Shown here: piece by piece, positions 48,994 through 60,198 of the stretch
Numbering within the stretch: position 1 is the first letter of the stretch
Layout of the letters: each line of letters starts with the position of its first letter
Assembly (NCBI RefSeq): GCF_031877795.1
Contig: NC_133931.1
Span: 128,626,621-128,690,620 of the forward strand
Reading direction: 5' to 3'
DNA from: Strix aluco
Taxonomy: Eukaryota; Chordata; Aves; Strigiformes; Strigidae
DNA: 64,000 nt
Position numbers and translations under genes: made by a program
Notes under the pieces: generated by a model
What the model was told of the DNA's origin: nothing
Databases searched by the model: none
What the model saw: only the letters and a program-made list of their open reading frames with translations

Positions 48994-51900
48994 TCATGGC
49001 CAAACCATAAAAAGCTCATACTTCCCTAGAAAGGAAAGTGTACTCGTGTATGCCATGAGGAAGCTAACAGGGACAGAAACTACAAGCATCAAAATTAAAG
49101 ATGCTGTGTTCCACCTGCAGCCATTTCACCTGATGTGATAGTATAAAGTAAGAGCTAAACAGAAAACAAGAGACCCCTCACGTTAGTACATGAAATAAAG
49201 TGACCACGAGAGGGTACTGGAGAAGTAAAACCACAGGTTGTTCAGTGGGTCACCTCTAACCAGCAGCCGGCCATAAGGTACCAGGAAAACCATGCTCTTC
49301 CCATCACGCCTTTGGAATGACATGTGTGTGAGCCCTAACTCATCCCTTCCTACCCCAAGGAGCAGGGTCTGGCAACTGCAGCCAGGCTGGAGAGGCAACA
49401 TCTGAGCCTGTTTGCCCTCCATTTATCAGCAGGGACACATGGAATATCAACAGGGGAAATTTCCACAGGTTAATAAAAACTGGGATTTAATAACAATCAC
49501 CAATAAGGCAATACACTGTACGTCAGCTCTGAGAGCTTTTTGGGCGAACAAGTTATGATGTGGACATAGATTACACAGGTACTATTCTCCCGTTATTGCC
49601 GAAGTTTAATTTTTGTCACTAATGCATTTTGCTAGTAGAGCTTAAAGGTCATGTCCCTAAGGATACAGCACCATTTGTGTTAGCAGAGCCTGGCTTTCTC
49701 TTTGGATAACAGTCATCTTGGATTGAGTATTACTAGAGGACAAGTGAAAGTGAGATTGCGGGAAGAGGGGGGGTGTTTTGTGGCTTTACATCCATCTTCA
49801 TCACCGGAGGGTCACAAAAGGATTGCTGTGTTAACAAGCAACACAGCTTCTAGCACTTGGGTCCCAGACGCTGCAGCAGAGAGATCTTTTCAAGGTGAGC
49901 AGGCTGGCTTAATGAAGAGTATCTCCAGCCAGGGAGATTTATGAAGATCTACTTTATACCAGCAGTAGAAGGCCTGGCAAGACTATGCTCTCTCCAGGGG
50001 AGTTACGCTCACTATTTTGTCCGCCTAGAGAGCCTTCCTGCTCTCCCAGGGCAAGCCACTTGAGGCAAGGGCTTACTCTGCCCATGTAACACTCCAAAGC
50101 AATGGCATTAACTACCTCTTCCACAAACACACACTGCTTGTTTATGTGCTCCTAAGGTTTCTGAAATTCAAACACTTGGCCCAGGAATGTAACTTAAGTA
50201 CACTGCCTTTCAAGAGTCCCTAAGGAGAAATGTTGGAGGGGGACAAACACTGGGATTTAGAGAGAGCTCAGACCGCATAAAATCACTCTGTAAAATCAAC
50301 GCCAAATGCCTGAGATCTGGAAAGTGCACAGTTCTGCATTACACCCTGAGCCACCATCTGCACCATGCATTGAGGATTTATTTTTTGTCGTCTCATCTTA
50401 CCCTGCAAGTAATGAATAGGGCAACCGTGGCTGCTCCATCTGCAGCGAGGAGACTGCTGGCACACCCCGTGCTCCCGGCCCATGACTGCACTTATAGCCT
50501 CAAACAATATGTTATTTTACACAATAATGAACAAACTGCCAGCCCTGCTGTCTCCCCTTCTTCAGAAACAACACACCCAACCTATATCTCAGTGCAAAAC
50601 ATTTGAATGATGAGGCTTGCTGGCTAGCATGATGCATGGAGGCAAACATTTCCTGTTGTCCAACTTGCAAGCGATATCTTGGCAAATATTTTTCCTGCAC
50701 TTGATAATCCTTACATTTGCAGAATGATTCAGCATGATTCAGTGGCAGCAGCCGAGGTCAGGATTTGTAGTGAATTCTTACCAAAGCCAGGCAAAGAGAT
50801 GCTGGGGTCATAAACTAACTGCAAGCAGGTTTTTATTTAGGGTGTATCTTTGGGGAGTTGATATGAGAAAGGATGCTGTAAATAAAATGCCTGGCTTTTT
50901 ATAATCCAGATGCCTCGTTAAATGCAAACATGCTTTAACTTGGTAGAGGCTTCTGGAAGAAGGCAGCAAAGAGCAATACTATTTAGCATTTTTTTCATGT
51001 TAATTTTCTCATGCCACAAATTGCAAGACTTAAACATAAAAACAGAGCTGAAAGCCTGCCCCTGCAAGGAAGCAAAATGTCATCATTAGAATAGCTGCTA
51101 TCTCTGTGGTTTGCTAATTGCGCGTTTCTGCTTTACTGGTTTCCTGAGATGGGTGATGGAAATACAGAGAAGAAAAATAAGAACCACCAGTTTATGAGCT
51201 TGCTTGATCAAAGCTACAAAAGTAATTCCACATTCCTGAATTCAGTGAATTTTCAACACTAGTGCCCTTGGAAACAGAAGAGGTTTGGGTGGGGGAGAGA
51301 AAAAAGGACTTTAAAAGAAATATTTCTGTCAACTAAAGACTGCCAAGGGAAGAATAACACAAATTGCAAATGCAGTTTGAGGATCTGTGCACAGCTTCAA
51401 GCTCATCCTTCCTCTGTCAGTGAAAGTCTGTGTAACATCTCTGTGGACTGAGGTTGTACGATTTTCAGAAAGCAAGGCCTAGGTTTCTCTCACTGGCACC
51501 ACACTGATGTCTAATTTAGGCAAAATTTTCATTGATTTAAAAGACCCTGACATACTCTTGTAGATCACTTCCAAGCAGCTGCAAAGCCAGATGCTTGGTA
51601 GAAATTCCAGGTTGCCTGTGCTTCTGTCAAAGAAAGCTGAACCCACTGCAGTAGCCTGGCAGAGGCTTGTCCTCCACAAGTGGTAAAGTCAATAGTTTAC
51701 CTAGCAATAGGGGGAAAATTGGGAATGTTGTTCCAAATTCACTAGGTGCTAGTATCAAGGCTAATTCACTAGGTAAGACAGCATCTACCAGTTCAGCATA
51801 GTTAATTACAGGTTCCTCAGGAGCTCTCAGAAATGATATCCCCAATAGCTGAAAGCAAGCTGCAGACTGAATTACAGCAGCGTTGGTACACGTCTCAGCT

Positions 51901-52614
51901 GGGCAGCAGGGCTGCCTGGCGTGAATGGCATGCACGCAAAGTGCAAAGGGCTCAAATGCTAAACTCTGTTTCAGTTCCTGGACCAGAATATTTATGATTA
52001 TGGCATTTTCCTCTCCATGCAGAGCAGGAATATTCACCAATATTAACATCAGATTTAAACAAAGATGAAACTGTCAACTATTATTAAGGACTTAAATGTC
52101 CTTTTTTGCACTGGCTGAATAAAATACCCTTAAGTGCTTGTGTCCTTGCTCCCTTTCTCCTTCTAGCCCCCTTGTCTGTTTCTTTCCAGTTTTTATTTCT
52201 CCTCTTTTTCCTTGCATTGCTCTCTGCAACATTTCAGTTTCCACCCTTTCTCAATTTTCTTCCATAACATGACACAGCCAACGTTAAAAGTGCCATTTTA
52301 GCTCCTGTTTCAAAGATGTTAACAGGGTCAACAGGATTCACACTTCTGCAAGCCATTTTATCAATCTGTCTGTAGATTCAGGGGCTGTGCATAAGACATT
52401 TTACCAGCGTTACTGTACTGCTGTGGAACCGGACAATTCCCCATTATCTTGTAAGCCAAAAGAGGCACATGCATAAGCACATACAGTAGATTATAGTAGA
52501 TGATAGATTTCCACCTTGAAATGCTGCATACTTGCGACCCTTGCCGCATTGTAATACAAAGGTCCGATCCCAGAGCTGAGAGTTGCAGATGGCTTGAACC
52601 CAACTCACCTCAAT
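48994..52614. other. Intergenic upstream of CDK14, no gene recognised
   Basis: Mixed-composition sequence without a recognised exon, repeat or RNA. A short direct repeat (AATTCACTAGGT) occurs twice near 51,737-51,776. Distal CDK14 regulatory elements could lie here, but nothing in the raw sequence identifies one. Confidence 0.6.
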
Positions 52615-52845
52615 GCTTGTCTAGACAAATGTGCTCCTAAAATTGAGTTAACAACTCTTAGCGTGGACACCGTCTAATCCCAGTAACTCGCATTAGCTAG
52701 CTCCATTAAACCCCAAGTTCTTTTTAACCAGATAACATGCATTAAAACACAATTTGAACCACGCAAACCTGGGTTTTAAAATGTGTTACCTAACATGTAT
52801 TGTTCTGGAAAAGTACCTACTTTATATTTTAGACTCGACACAGCC
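52615..52845. mobile_element. Probable old hAT-like MITE
   Basis: A 230-bp segment with imperfect terminal inverted repeats. GCTTGTCTAGAC at the left pairs with the reverse complement of the right end (GCTGTGTCGAGTC), allowing one gap and two mismatches. The interior is rich in TTAAC/GTTAA words and has an imperfect palindrome around 52,750-52,790. This resembles non-autonomous hAT elements of sauropsids with CTTGTCTACAC-type ends. No clear 8-bp target duplication was found, so the call is tentative. Confidence 0.4.
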
Positions 52846-53876
52846 ATCCATCTTGATGGGTTAAACTGATTTATTTTTCAATAATGTTGGCACAATTGAG
52901 TTAACGAGATCAAAAGCTCCCAACACTCATTAAGTTGCAGGCTAACGCACCGGATGGTCTGGCTGTGCTTTGAGTCGCAAGCGGAGAGGAGCCCCGGTTT
53001 CGAGGGGAGCCCCGGTTTCCACGGGAAGGGCCGGTTGCGCACCGACGGCTGCTGCCCTCCTCCTCCTCCTCCCACCGGCCTCGCCACAGCGACCGGGGTA
53101 GCACCCCACGCAACGCCCACCCAGAACCGTGACCGAAGGGCGCCTTCTGCCACCGCCAGACCTCCACGACTCGCACCGGCCTTTAAAAGCCGCCCGGCCA
53201 CGGCGGGGCGGAGGGCTCCCGGGGGCAGGAGCCGGCCTCCGCCCTGCCCCGCGCCGGCGGTCCCTGCCGGCCCGGGGGGTAACCGAGGGCATCCCAGGGG
53301 ACCACGACACAACAGCCTGGGGCACCGACACCCCCAGGTTGGACCCGCTGCACCGTTCCCCCGCGAAAGGCCACCGCAGACGCCTGCCGCGCTGCCCCCG
53401 CCCTCAGCGCTCGGGCGGGCACTGCCACACCGCCCCACCCGCCCGGGACGCGCCCGGGGAGAGCCCGCGGCCCTCGGCCCGGCCCCGGCCGCCTTCCCCC
53501 CGGCCGCCCCCGCCGCTTCCTCTCCCGCCCGTCTCGCCGCCCGGGGCGGGGCGGGGCGGGGGCGCCGCCGGTGCTGGGTGGGGGCCCGGCTCCGAGCCTG
53601 CCAGCGCGGGCAGGGCCGGCCGCCCCCCCCGGCCGCGGCGCGGGGCTCCCTAGCCCGCCCAGGCTCCTCCTCCTCCTTTCTCTCAGCGCACCCTCCCACC
53701 CCACCCCACCCCGCCTCCCTCCCTCCCTCCCTCCGCCGGTGCCCGCAGCCTCTCGCCGGACTTTCCTTTCACTCCTCCATCTCCCCTCGGCGCTGCTCTC
53801 CCCCCCCCCCTGCCCTCCCCTCCAGAGCGTCTGGCTCTGCCGGGGCGGCCCGGGGGAGGCAGGGCGGGACGGGGCT

Positions 53877-53906
53877 ATGAGCCGGGCGGTGGCGGCGGGG
53901 AGCTGA
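53877..53906 (+). CDS. Upstream ORF in the CDK14 leader
   Basis: ATG followed by eight codons (SRAVAAGS) and TGA, ending 165 nt before the CDK14 start. It has a C at -3 and A at +4, a moderate to weak context. It would be in the leader only if transcription starts upstream of 53,877. A uORF of this size could lower CDK14 translation; this is a prediction. Confidence 0.35.
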   Translation: MSRAVAAGS

Positions 53907-54071
53907 GCAGCAGCAACAGCCGCGGCGGCGCAGGGCTCCTTTCCCGGGCGGGACCGGGGCTGTCCCGCTGCGCCCGGCGGCTGCCCGGGGCGAGGGGGGA
54001 GCCCCGGAGCCGGGGGAGCGGGGGGTGGCGGCTGGCGAGCGGGGGGGGTGGGTCGCCCCCCCGCGTGTGAC

Positions 54072-54153
54072 ATGATCGACTCGCAGTCCGCCGAGAAGAT
54101 CAGCAAGATGAAAAAGTTGCGGAGAACTTTATCGGAGAGCTTCGGCCGAATAG
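54072..54153 (+). CDS. CDK14: CDK14 coding exon 1
   Basis: Encodes 27 residues plus one base. G at -3 gives an acceptable start context. No ATG lies upstream in this frame within the island; a GTG at 54,048 also opens the frame but is not needed. The donor G|GTGAGT is consensus, phase 1. Confidence 0.9.
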
Positions 54154-57100
54154 GTGAGTCCTGCCCCCCCGTCCGGAGCCCGGCGGCGGGGGATGAGGGC
54201 TGCGAAGCTGGAAACAGCCGCGCCGGCCGCGTCCCCGAAAACCGTAGCTTGGGAAGAAAGCTCGGGAAAATAAGAGCCCGGCAGAGCTCTGTGGGTCTGA
54301 GATGGAGTTAGCCCGAAATAGGCTAGAAAAAACAAACTATAAATGAGAGTTGGCTAGAGTGCCTCTGTTGCCGAAGAGAAACCTTGGCAAAAAGCAGATG
54401 GTTATTTTCGTTTTGTTGCAGGTCTGGTAATTTATTTTCTGTTCGGGCTGCACGTTGTTTTAAGTTGAGGCGTGAGATGCTGAAGCAGATAACGGTGGCC
54501 CGGTGAATTAGGAGGCCAGACAAAAGAAGTCTGTCTGTCATCTGCTGCGAAGTCTTGTCCTTCTTTCACTGACATAAAGCAGGAGGTAGCATTATCTGAA
54601 CGCTGCTGCCGAGCGTGTTACCTCCCGGTATCACTGTGTTGCGTTTGGTTTTGACACCGTTTGTTGTTGTTTGTTTGGTTTTTTTTTTTCAGTCGAATTT
54701 TTACCGAGAACAATGCCAAAGAGTTCTGGTCTGCTTGGACTGGTGTTTCTCTTGGTCTTTGGCACGCTGCCTTGCTTAATTCATAGTTTAGAGCATTAAT
54801 TCCCACTGACAGCACCACCACGCAGCTGAGCAGGGAGAGAAGGTACCTTGGAGAAGGTGTGAGCTATCCCCGAGCTGCCCAGGCAGAGCACCTGAGGTAG
54901 TGACAGAAGGCTGGGCAGTGGCTGGGATGGGCGAGTGGACACAGCAGCCCGATCCTTGCAGACCCTCTGTAAGGGCCCTTCCACAGCCCTCACCCAGGGG
55001 TCATCCCACTGGGACATTTTTCCTTTCAGTTGGCCTGGCTGGCAGACGTGGGTCAACTTTCAGAGCTGCTTTGTCCCAGTGAGAGGACGTGAAGTGCCTG
55101 CACTGCAGCCGTGAGCTGTGGCATTTGGTTCTCCCTCCGTAGCCCTACCGAGGAGGTGTGCTAAAGTATGTGGGTATTACAATTTTTCATGTGTTGTGTA
55201 TGCATTCAGTGGATTACCCTTAGCTGTTAAGGACTGCAAACTTAAAGTGTAGGATAGCATTTGAAATCAGGTATCTTTTATTTTGCTACTGCAAGATGGA
55301 AAAGACTGAGAAAAGCTCATTCGTGTTTGTAAACTAGGGCGTTTCAAGGGTCAATGCCAAATTTCAGTTGTGAAGAGAATGTCAAGTCACGGTTATAAAT
55401 CTCTCTGTCCCCATATGAAAATAGCTTTCACCTGTCATCAGTCTTAAACTTGTAAAATGCATTTAACTTTCTTTGATTAGAAAAAAAAAAAAACAACAGT
55501 CAGGTGTTTGGTCTGTCACGTGCCTGTGTGAGTATGTATAGACACAGAGAGACACTCATACAGAACTGTGGAAAGGTTTTACTAATGGTGGAAGTCATTA
55601 ACAAAGAAAATATTTTGAATGAGGATGCTGCTTTGTTGTAACGGTGACAGTCCTGTTAATGCCTTTTAGGGAGCAAGGCCCCTCTGGCTGGTAATTTCTA
55701 CATGTTTTAGTTGGCTCTATTGGGTGATCATCTCTTTTTATCATTTCTCACAAATTAAACAACTGTTTAGTTTCCTTGGGAGCCTTGGCCTGATTTTAGA
55801 TACGTGGATTGTTACGTCTTCCAGCTCCTCCAGTTCTTTGTGCGTGTGTGCAGAAGTGTAGGAGTGTGGTTGGGTGCCTGGTTGGTTTGTTTGTTTGTGG
55901 TGGTTTTGTGATTAAAACTCAGGCTGCGCTCAGCAAGACCGTTCGATCTTCAAATGCTCTAATATTTTAACCATCGTTCTGGTAACTGCACTTAAAAAAA
56001 AAAAAAAAAAAAAAGGTAACATATCAGTATGAGGTTTGAACATGGTCCACTCCCTGACACCAGAGCCACAGATAAACCCAAGCAAAGCAAGAAACTCTTA
56101 ATTTGCATACCAGGAAATCCTCAGTTAAAACACGTGCTGTACTTACATTGAAACGAAGGAGAGAAACCCAAAACCTCATTAGAAAAAGTCTTTCTGGGTA
56201 TTTGTCACTCTGGTTTTACAGCTTTTTAGAAGAGCTGGTTCCTTAGTGAGATTAGCAATTACTAATTTAATATATATCTGATCTGGAATTTTGTCAGTCA
56301 TCTGTTCAGTTGTGATTTATTATAAATAATGATAATGATATTTTAACTTTTCCCATTCAGCTGCAATTTATGTGTTTTACAGGTTTAACTACACAATGTA
56401 GCATCGTGAGCATAATCATATAAATGACACAAGAGGAACACAGTGTTTGTGCCAAATAATTAGTGAGTCAAACCTTGATGTGCCGCAGTAGGGAACATCT
56501 GATGGTCATTCTTGAAATGGTCAGGCACTGCTAGGCCTCCCCTCTCTGTTGGCAGTGTCCCAGCTGCCAAATACAATTCTTCCAGTACTACAAGACGCTT
56601 TCATTTTGATACCGAAGTTTATATTGGCATGTTGGGTAAGAATGGTGGAAATGTATCCTAATTGTTGTTGGCTGTGTTGGGTTTTTTTTTTTTTTTGCTA
56701 GGGCTTGCAGGATAATACTCAATAAACTACCTTGAAGACTACCTTTTCCCTACAAGGTAATCCTTTCTATTTGAGAGGCTATATCAGCAATGAGTTTATA
56801 AGGTGATTTTATTTTTTTTTTTTACAGTGTGTCACTGTATGTTAAGTAATGTTTGAAGCTATTTGCCCAGCATCTTTAGATAAAACCAGTTTAGTTATCC
56901 CTGGGGCACAGCAAAAAGGGCCAAAGAGTACCATCGGCAGCCTCAGGTAGGCTTGGCTCATTTTCTTAACTGTGAACTGATGCTTTCCAGCCACTGGCTT
57001 TCCAATGACTGGCAGAGAGTGATGAAGATCTGGCTTATCCTGCAAAATTGTGATCTCTCCTGTAACTGTTCAGAGTACCTAGTACTGAGAATGTTTATTT

Positions 57101-60100
57101 TGCTGAGCTGAAAAATGTGATGTGGGAAATTGTCCATCTCTGAGCCTTCATCCTGAGCATTTGTTTTGTGCTATGTGCAAGTCCTGTAAAGGTTGATCCG
57201 GCACTGTGGTGTGTTGGAGGAAATGTATATGGCCTGTGGTGCTAAACTGAGGTTTATATTCTAAAACTGACAGGATGGCTCTTTACTGAAGAAATTACAT
57301 GCACACAGTTCTAGAAAAATGAACTATCTTTGTAGCTGAGGCATCCTTTCTCCTGGCAGAAGTTTTCTAGTGTTTCAGGGAGTGTCCCTCTTAAAATTTA
57401 GCTAATCATAAAGAACTTACTAAGATCTGAAAAATTTGCGGAATTCTTTTTATTGATAGATTTCTGGCAGCCTATCCATTTTTATGCAAACATCCAAATT
57501 AGGTTAAAAATTCTGATTTCCTTGCTTACATGTTGTGTTGTCCATATAAATGAACACATCATACTGTATGCTAACCAACTTTTAAAGATTCAGTTGACTC
57601 ACTGTTTATTTTAGCATTTAAACCTGTATTAGGTTTGGGTCTTAATGTTACACTTTGATAATTATGTAATTAAAATTAATAATGTGTAATTTTATAAAAT
57701 TATCATGATCTTTTAGATGCGTGAAGAGTTCTTGGCTATGTATTTGTCAAAATTCATATAGTACCAAAATCATATTTGAGATCTCTTCAGCTCACGCCAT
57801 TTAACTTTTCTTATGCAATCTCTTTAGTAAAAAACTAACACCAGGGTAGAAAGGAAGAAAGGAAGGAAGAAAAGAAAGAGAGAAAAGTTGCTGAGATTTC
57901 TCACAGTGCACTGAAAGCAGTCTGTGGCCCTTCTGAGCATCCCTGGGCTTTGTTACTAGCTCCTCACTAATACAAAGGTTATCTTCACTAATCTCCTCTA
58001 ATGTACACTCACATAGCTCACATACCTGAGGTAATGAGAAGTTCATTTGTAAACAGCTTCTTTTTTTTTTAGTTCAGCAAAGCTTTTTTTAACGGTTTAA
58101 AAAGAATTGCATTGTTGAGGAAAAAAAAAATTTCTAATATAATTTGTTGTATAAAATATGCTGGTTTGATGATTTATTTTGAAGATGCTGTGTAGTTAAT
58201 TGGTTGAGAGGGAAATTATTATTAAACAGAATCTGATTAAATGAGTGGCCAGAACTCTCATATTCTTATTTTTGGCGATTCTTAAAAAACTTATTTTAGT
58301 CAAAGGTAGAAGTTAAAGACAAGTCAAAAATATGCAGTGGATCACAGATTCCCATTTCTTGTTCTGTTACATTGTAAATTTTGTTTGGTTATCTGTTGTT
58401 TGGTTATTCCTGGAATGTTTTGGTCATGTGAAAATCTTGTGTTTTGGTAAGGGAGAAAAGCTTGTCAGCATGACCTAGGTGTGTCATATACTAATTTATA
58501 GCTTGTATGTCGTTGTGACCTGAAAGATAAAAGATTAAAAGTGTGTTCTTAAAAAATGTTCCACATGTTGCTTTTTTTTCTGTCTTTTTTTTTTTTTTTT
58601 TTTTTTAATTTTAATATCCTGACTCATAGTTCTGGGTACTTGGGATTGGCAGTCTGAAAACGTTTTGTCTGGCCTTTAAAACCATAAAAATGCATTTCAT
58701 GATAAAAATGTACAGTGTGTGCCTCAAATCTCCTCAGCAAAATCCCAGGTTTTGTTTTTTTGTTTTGTTACTGAGCATGAAATCTGGATGAGTAATTGTA
58801 GAACAGTAATCCTCAAAGATTTGAGGGAAGACATGTTTCATGTCTCAAAGAAATGGGAATTTGAAAGCAAAGGAAGGCGGGACCATCCCTGCTTTTCTGT
58901 ACAAGGAGAACTGGGATTTGTGCCTTGCTGCCCATGGCAGAGGTTGTGGAGCTGCAGAACTTTTGGCGTAGGTGTCCTGCCTCTGTTATGCCTCTGATAC
59001 AGCTTCTGCAGTTTGGGGTTTTGGGGTTTTTTTAAGGCTGATAACGCTGTTGCTTCTGAAGACAGGGTTTGGAAGAGGTGGTGGTTTAGAAACTACTACC
59101 AGTGATTTGAAGGCAGAAGGAGCATCTAAAAGAGCAAAGAAACTACTGGAGTCTAGATCCTCAACCGTGGTAGGCGCTTAAGTATTCTTCTCCTGCAGAA
59201 ATAAATGCATTTGAAGTGTAAGAAACATTACGCTGCTTAAGTGATGAAGAGTCTTCTGAGGCAACACTGCAAGAACTGTATGGTCATTCAGATGACCTCC
59301 CTCAAATTGCAAACCTTTGTGTTTTAAACTGAAAAGAAATAGTGCAACTGTCAATGCAATGGTTTGTCTTATTTTAACTCTTTAAGAGAAGTGAACGATG
59401 AGCACTGTCAGGTCACGGCGTGCTTTACACAGTCCCTGGTTGGTCTGTACAGAGAAAAGGAACCAGTCTCATACCTTCAGATGGACACAGTTCAATGGAG
59501 ATTTGGAGACAATAATTTTCTTTACATTTCAATAAAGATACCCAGTATGCTAAAGGAAAAGTTTTCATCAGCTTAATCTTTGCTACAACTTCAGAACTAT
59601 TCATGTGTTTATTTTCTTGCTTTACCAGTTCACATGATTTCTGCACTGTTTTCCTCTTTCTTGTTTGTTGATTAATTGCTGGTTAACACTGTAAGAAAGA
59701 CAGAAATCTCATCTGCTTTATTGTAAGTCATATTGTAAAAAACAAAAAAAGCATGCTATAATGCATACTATTTCATAAAGGTTTAGTACTTGACAAACTG
59801 TGTACATGGTTAGGTGTTTATTATACTTTCCCTTTTTGAAGTTCAGTCAGGCTCTTCATAAAGTGTTTTCATGCTCACTAGGAATTAAAAAAAGCCCTTG
59901 CAAACCTTTATTTTCTTTAACCTGAGAGGATAATATTTTTCATAAATATGTAAATTTACTTTCTTGGAAACACACTGTGCAGTCCTACATTCCATTTACA
60001 GATTCAGATTTTGAGTATAAAATTGTTATTCATGCCAGCCTGTTCTTTCCTGTTATAACAGGAAAATGCTGCTCTATTTTTCTCTTTTCTGGTGTTAGTT

Positions 60101-60198
60101 ACTTAGTAACTTTGTGCTCATTGAAATGCAGTACAGATAACTATTTCTCTTTTCATTTTTTTAAAGCTCTGAAGAAAGAAGATAGCAGCTTTGATGAG
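54072..60198 (+). CDS. CDK14: CDK14 (PFTAIRE kinase), first two coding exons; gene continues past the right edge
   Basis: Exons 54,072-54,153 and 60,167-60,198 join in phase to give 38 residues: an N-terminal segment with SAEKISKMKKLRRTLSESF and then ALKKEDSSFDE. Human CDK14 has PAEKIGKMKKLRRTLSESF and ALKKDDTTFDE at the same place, so identity is clear. CDK14 is a cyclin-Y-dependent kinase that acts at the plasma membrane and phosphorylates LRP6 in Wnt signalling (family knowledge). Only the regulatory N terminus is in the window; the kinase domain with PFTAIRE lies to the right. The human ATG position is GCG here, and the first in-frame ATG is three codons later, where human has leucine, so I start at 54,072. 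Confidence 0.92.
57848..57886. repeat. Purine-rich GGAA/GAAA simple repeat
   Basis: About 40 bp almost purely A and G (GGAAGAAAGGAAGGAAGAAA type) in CDK14 intron 1. The sequence could form triplex DNA, but nothing indicates function. Confidence 0.8.
58585..58606. repeat. Poly-T microsatellite
   Basis: An uninterrupted run of 22 T in CDK14 intron 1. No adjacent SINE body is seen, so it is a plain homopolymer and likely length-polymorphic. Confidence 0.9.
60167..60198 (+). CDS. CDK14: CDK14 coding exon 2 (32 bp)
   Basis: The acceptor TTTTTTTAAAG is followed by codons completing A and then LKKEDSSFDE, ending in phase 0 at GAG|GTAGGT. It is a very short exon, and its match to human ALKKDDTTFDE confirms it. 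Confidence 0.9.

Larger units (their letters stand above)
52970..54270 (+). promoter_or_regulatory. CDK14: CpG-island promoter and 5' leader of CDK14
   Basis: About 1.3 kb of very GC- and CpG-rich sequence. Three overlapping GC boxes (GGGGCGG repeats) lie at 53,543-53,564. A CACCCC/CCCT pyrimidine tract (53,695-53,734) and a poly-C run near 53,800 could form G-quadruplex or i-motif structures. There is no TATA box. The transcription start is probably between about 53,560 and 53,870, but this is inference. The long overlapping open frames on both strands here are by-products of GC richness. Confidence 0.75.
54154..60166 (+). other. CDK14: CDK14 intron 1
   Basis: The first 120 bp belong to the CpG island; the rest is AT-rich. 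It contains an A run at 55,994-56,014, a T run at 58,585-58,606 and a GGAA/GAAA purine tract at about 57,848-57,886. No interspersed repeat or other gene is recognised. Confidence 0.8.

Noticed and set aside
52878-54311. Long overlapping open frames on both strands (273-308 codons) in the CDK14 CpG island
   Set aside because: Extreme GC content removes stop codons in every frame; the translations are Pro/Arg/Ala/Gly-rich with no domain, and they overlap one another and the true CDK14 exon.
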